NCBI GenBank assembly: GCA_002331185.1
Contig: DCYW01000028.1
Span: 1-7,055 of the forward strand
Length of the DNA stretch: 7,055 nucleotides
Reading direction: 5' to 3'
Source of the DNA: Patescibacteria group bacterium UBA2100
Lineage (GTDB): Bacteria > Patescibacteriota > Minisyncoccia > Phycocordibacterales > UBA2100
A program made the position numbers and the translations under genes. A model generated the notes under the pieces. The model did no database searches. It had not been told where the DNA came from and saw only the letters and a list, made by a program, of their open reading frames with translations. Below, piece after piece: positions 5,670 to 7,055 of the stretch (its first letter is position 1; the number at the start of each line of letters is the position of its first letter).

Positions 5670-6068
5670 TTAACTACACTTTTTACACACCCCAAAAAAT
5701 TCAAGCACGTGGTTATCAATTGCATTAAATTTCTTTGACCGGCTCGCAACGGAAGCCTGCAAAGCATCCATACACATTGGTACGTCTTCTTGAACACCAC
5801 AGATACTACACACAATATGGTGATGGTGCTTTTTTTGAAGTTCATAGTGAACTTTCCCTTTCCGTAGATCTGTTTGATACACAATTCCACTTTTAGCAAA
5901 TTGATGGAGCATTCTATAGAGAGTCACGAAGTGAACATCAGTACCTACCAGACATTCAATTTCTTCAATAGATAAAGGTTTGTTTGCATTGACGAGCAAC
6001 CCAAGAATTTGCACCCGTCCTTTAGTCTTTTTAAGACCGCTTTTTTGAAGAATCTTTTCAACTATCAT
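5670..6068 (-). CDS. Fur/Zur-family metal-dependent repressor
   Basis: Dimeric DNA-binding metalloregulator of 132 residues, normal for the Fur family. The winged helix spans about residues 5-78, with KKTKGRVQIL and the recognition-helix stretch VTLYRMLHQF followed by GIVYQTD. The metal region contains HHHH (81-84), CSIC (87-90), NHVLEFFG (119-126) and a terminal CKKC (128-131); the two CxxC pairs form the structural zinc site known from Fur and Zur proteins. I chose the ATG at 6068 because AGGGG lies 8 nt upstream. A leaderless GTG at 6095, 7 nt after the -10, and an ATG at 6089 are alternatives adding 9 or 7 residues. It is divergent from a ZIP metal permease across a Fur-box-like dyad, so zinc sensing (Zur) is likelier than iron, but sequence alone does not settle it. 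Confidence 0.92.
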   Translation of the reverse strand: MIVEKILQKSGLKKTKGRVQILGLLVNANKPLSIEEIECLVGTDVHFVTLYRMLHQFAKSGIVYQTDLRKGKVHYELQKKHHHHIVCSICGVQEDVPMCMDALQASVASRSKKFNAIDNHVLEFFGVCKKCS

Positions 6069-6102
6069 TTTATTATCCCCTGCTTGCATATTCACACAGA
6101 TC

Positions 6103-6111
6103 AGTATATCA
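6103..6111 (-). promoter_or_regulatory. Extended -10 promoter of the Fur-family gene
   Basis: TGATATACT on the minus strand is identical to the element at 690-698. A weak -35, TGCAAA (6130-6125), lies 16 nt upstream and falls inside the dyad at 6116-6130, so repressor bound there should block this promoter. Start near 6096 gives either a leaderless GTG at 6095 or a leader of about 28 nt to ATG 6068. Confidence 0.6.
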
Positions 6112-6115
6112 TACA

Positions 6116-6130
6116 TGCTAATTATTTGCA
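6116..6130. promoter_or_regulatory. Fur-box-like operator between repressor and ZIP gene
   Basis: TGCTAAT-T-ATTTGCA is an imperfect 7-1-7 dyad with six of seven pairs complementary. It agrees with the classical TGATAAT-N-ATTATCA Fur-family box at 11 of 14 arm positions. It covers the -35 of the repressor and sits just before the probable -10 of the ZIP gene, well placed to shut both off. Confidence 0.55.
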
Positions 6131-6132
6131 TT

Positions 6133-6138
6133 TAATAT
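6133..6138 (+). promoter_or_regulatory. Probable -10 of the ZIP permease gene (leaderless)
   Basis: TAATAT lies 7 nt before the ATG at 6146, and no ribosome binding site is present, so a leaderless transcript is likely as at other genes here. It matches TATAAT at four of six positions and lacks the TGn extension. Three bases separate it from the candidate operator. Confidence 0.4.
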
Positions 6139-6145
6139 ATTTAAG

Positions 6146-6967
6146 ATGATTTTACAATTACTTGGTGTGTGTCTGCTTATCATCGTAGCAGTACTCATTG
6201 GGAAAATAGCTGCATGGAAAATAGTCGGAACGATGATGGAACGAAACATCGATTACCTCGTTAGTTTTGCTGCAGGTGTATTTCTGGTATTGGTAATATT
6301 TCTTTCACAAGAGGTAATTACTGAATCAACCACTCCATTATTTGGCTTCGGTTGGATTATTATGGGACTCCTATTGGTATGGTTTACTACCTCATTGATT
6401 CCTGAGGGACACTACCATTATCATGCAGATGAAAAACCATTTCCAAAAAAAATAGACATTCGAAAGATGCTAGCTGCTGTTTCAATACATAATGCTGGTG
6501 ACGGTGTGTTACTTGCTATCGCACTTGCTGCAAGCCCTATTCTTGGGTTTGTGACGGCAGTAAGTATTTTTATTCATAAACTTGCACAAGAAATTTCAGA
6601 ATTTTTTATTCTCCGAAATGTGGGCTACGGTACACAGAAGGCATTCGCTATTAATCTGGCAACATCATCAACAATTCTCATTGGAGCATTTGTTGGATAT
6701 TTTCTTTTTGATCAATTCGCGATAATAGAAATTCCCATTCTTGGCTTTGCGACTGGTGCTTTATTATCCCTCTTAATGCAAGATCTTATCCCCCACTCGT
6801 TTCGTCACGCGCGCGAAAAAAGATGTGCACCAAAACATATAATTATTGCACTTTTAGGTGTCGGTCTTATGCTTGCCGTTTTTCAATCAACCGACGCGCT
6901 TTTTGCAACATATGCTCCAGAAGATAGTAGCCCACCTAAGGAAGAAGTCTCTTTTTTATCTCGATAA
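6146..6967 (+). CDS. ZIP-family divalent metal permease
   Basis: Integral membrane protein of 273 residues, predicted to carry Zn2+ (possibly Fe2+ or Mn2+) into the cytoplasm. About eight hydrophobic segments are visible, including 2-24, 37-58, 65-85, 107-135, 136-157 and 166-188. A His-rich loop, EGHYHYHADE (87-96), follows the third helix, as is common in ZIP proteins. The metal-site helix carries His115, Asn116 and Asp119 in HNAGDG. The next helix has HKLAQEISE (144-152) where classical ZIPs have HExPHExGD: His144 and Glu149 are kept, while the second His is Gln148. The C-terminal tail is polar (SSPPKEEVS). Divergent from a Fur/Zur-type repressor with an operator-like dyad between, it is probably induced by metal shortage. 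Confidence 0.88.
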   Translation: MILQLLGVCLLIIVAVLIGKIAAWKIVGTMMERNIDYLVSFAAGVFLVLVIFLSQEVITESTTPLFGFGWIIMGLLLVWFTTSLIPEGHYHYHADEKPFPKKIDIRKMLAAVSIHNAGDGVLLAIALAASPILGFVTAVSIFIHKLAQEISEFFILRNVGYGTQKAFAINLATSSTILIGAFVGYFLFDQFAIIEIPILGFATGALLSLLMQDLIPHSFRHAREKRCAPKHIIIALLGVGLMLAVFQSTDALFATYAPEDSSPPKEEVSFLSR

Positions 6968-7000
6968 AAGTATACTGAGCATAAATATGTTCAACGAATA

Positions 7001-7029
7001 TCGACAATTAGAAATGCCTGTGTTATAGT
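7001..7029 (+). promoter_or_regulatory. Strong promoter reading out of the window
   Basis: TCGACA (7001-7006, five of six to TTGACA), a 17-nt spacer, and TGTTATAGT with hexamer TATAGT at 7024-7029. This is the best complete sigma-70-type promoter in the window. Transcription should begin near 7036, a few bases before an ATG at 7042. Confidence 0.65.
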
Positions 7030-7041
7030 TTCGTCAATCAA

Positions 7042-7055
7042 ATGGTAGCTGTAGG
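7042..7055 (+). CDS. Start of a possible gene cut by the window end
   Basis: An ATG placed 12 nt after the TATAGT box begins a frame of four full codons (MVAV) before the sequence ends. The strong promoter supports a gene here, with a leader of about 6 nt, but nothing can be said about the product. Confidence 0.35.

Noticed and set aside
1..7055. CRISPR array, tRNA, rRNA, riboswitch or insertion sequence
   Set aside because: I saw no regularly spaced repeats, no cloverleaf, no recognised riboswitch core and no transposase motif.

Overview
The window looks like part of a genome from the Patescibacteria/CPR radiation, probably a Parcubacteria-type lineage. This is inferred from overall character, not from a marker gene. 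Genes are very short and closely packed, there are several tiny zinc-finger or basic proteins, the composition is AT-leaning, and several start codons sit directly at a predicted transcription start with no ribosome binding site. TAG, TAA and TGA all end genes here, so the standard bacterial code appears to apply.

Layout. Positions 1-300 hold a GC-rich, hairpin-rich block (possible tail of a gene, or a repeat) closed by a strong symmetrical terminator. Positions 300-1000 are sparse: a perfect 13-bp dyad, one doubtful minus-strand ORF with Cys pairs, and a 61-aa leaderless hypothetical gene. Positions 1044-4661 form a clear operon for a MacAB/LolCDE-type export system: membrane-fusion protein, FtsX-like permease and ABC ATPase, with overlapping or nearly touching genes. 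Positions 4680-5085 hold an orphan extended -10 promoter, a small membrane ORF without a normal start, a 61-aa Cys2/His2 protein and a strong terminator. On the minus strand at 5323-5090 is a four-Cys zinc-ribbon gene that I reconstructed across one in-frame amber codon. Positions 5413-5544 encode a 43-aa very basic protein. The right end holds a divergent pair: a Fur/Zur-family repressor (minus) and a ZIP-family metal permease (plus), with a Fur-box-like dyad between them. A strong promoter at 7001-7029 points out of the window.

How the parts work together. The three ABC genes should build one inner-membrane export machine. The ZIP permease and the Fur-family repressor most likely form a self-contained metal (probably zinc) uptake switch in which the repressor controls both itself and the transporter. 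The nearby Cys4 and Cys2His2 mini-proteins add to a zinc theme, but a functional link is only inferred.

The strongest unusual signals are (1) the zinc-ribbon gene with an intact reading frame on both sides of a single TAG, and (2) a recurring TGnTAnnnT extended -10 element placed exactly 6 nt before ATG at three genes, implying leaderless mRNAs.
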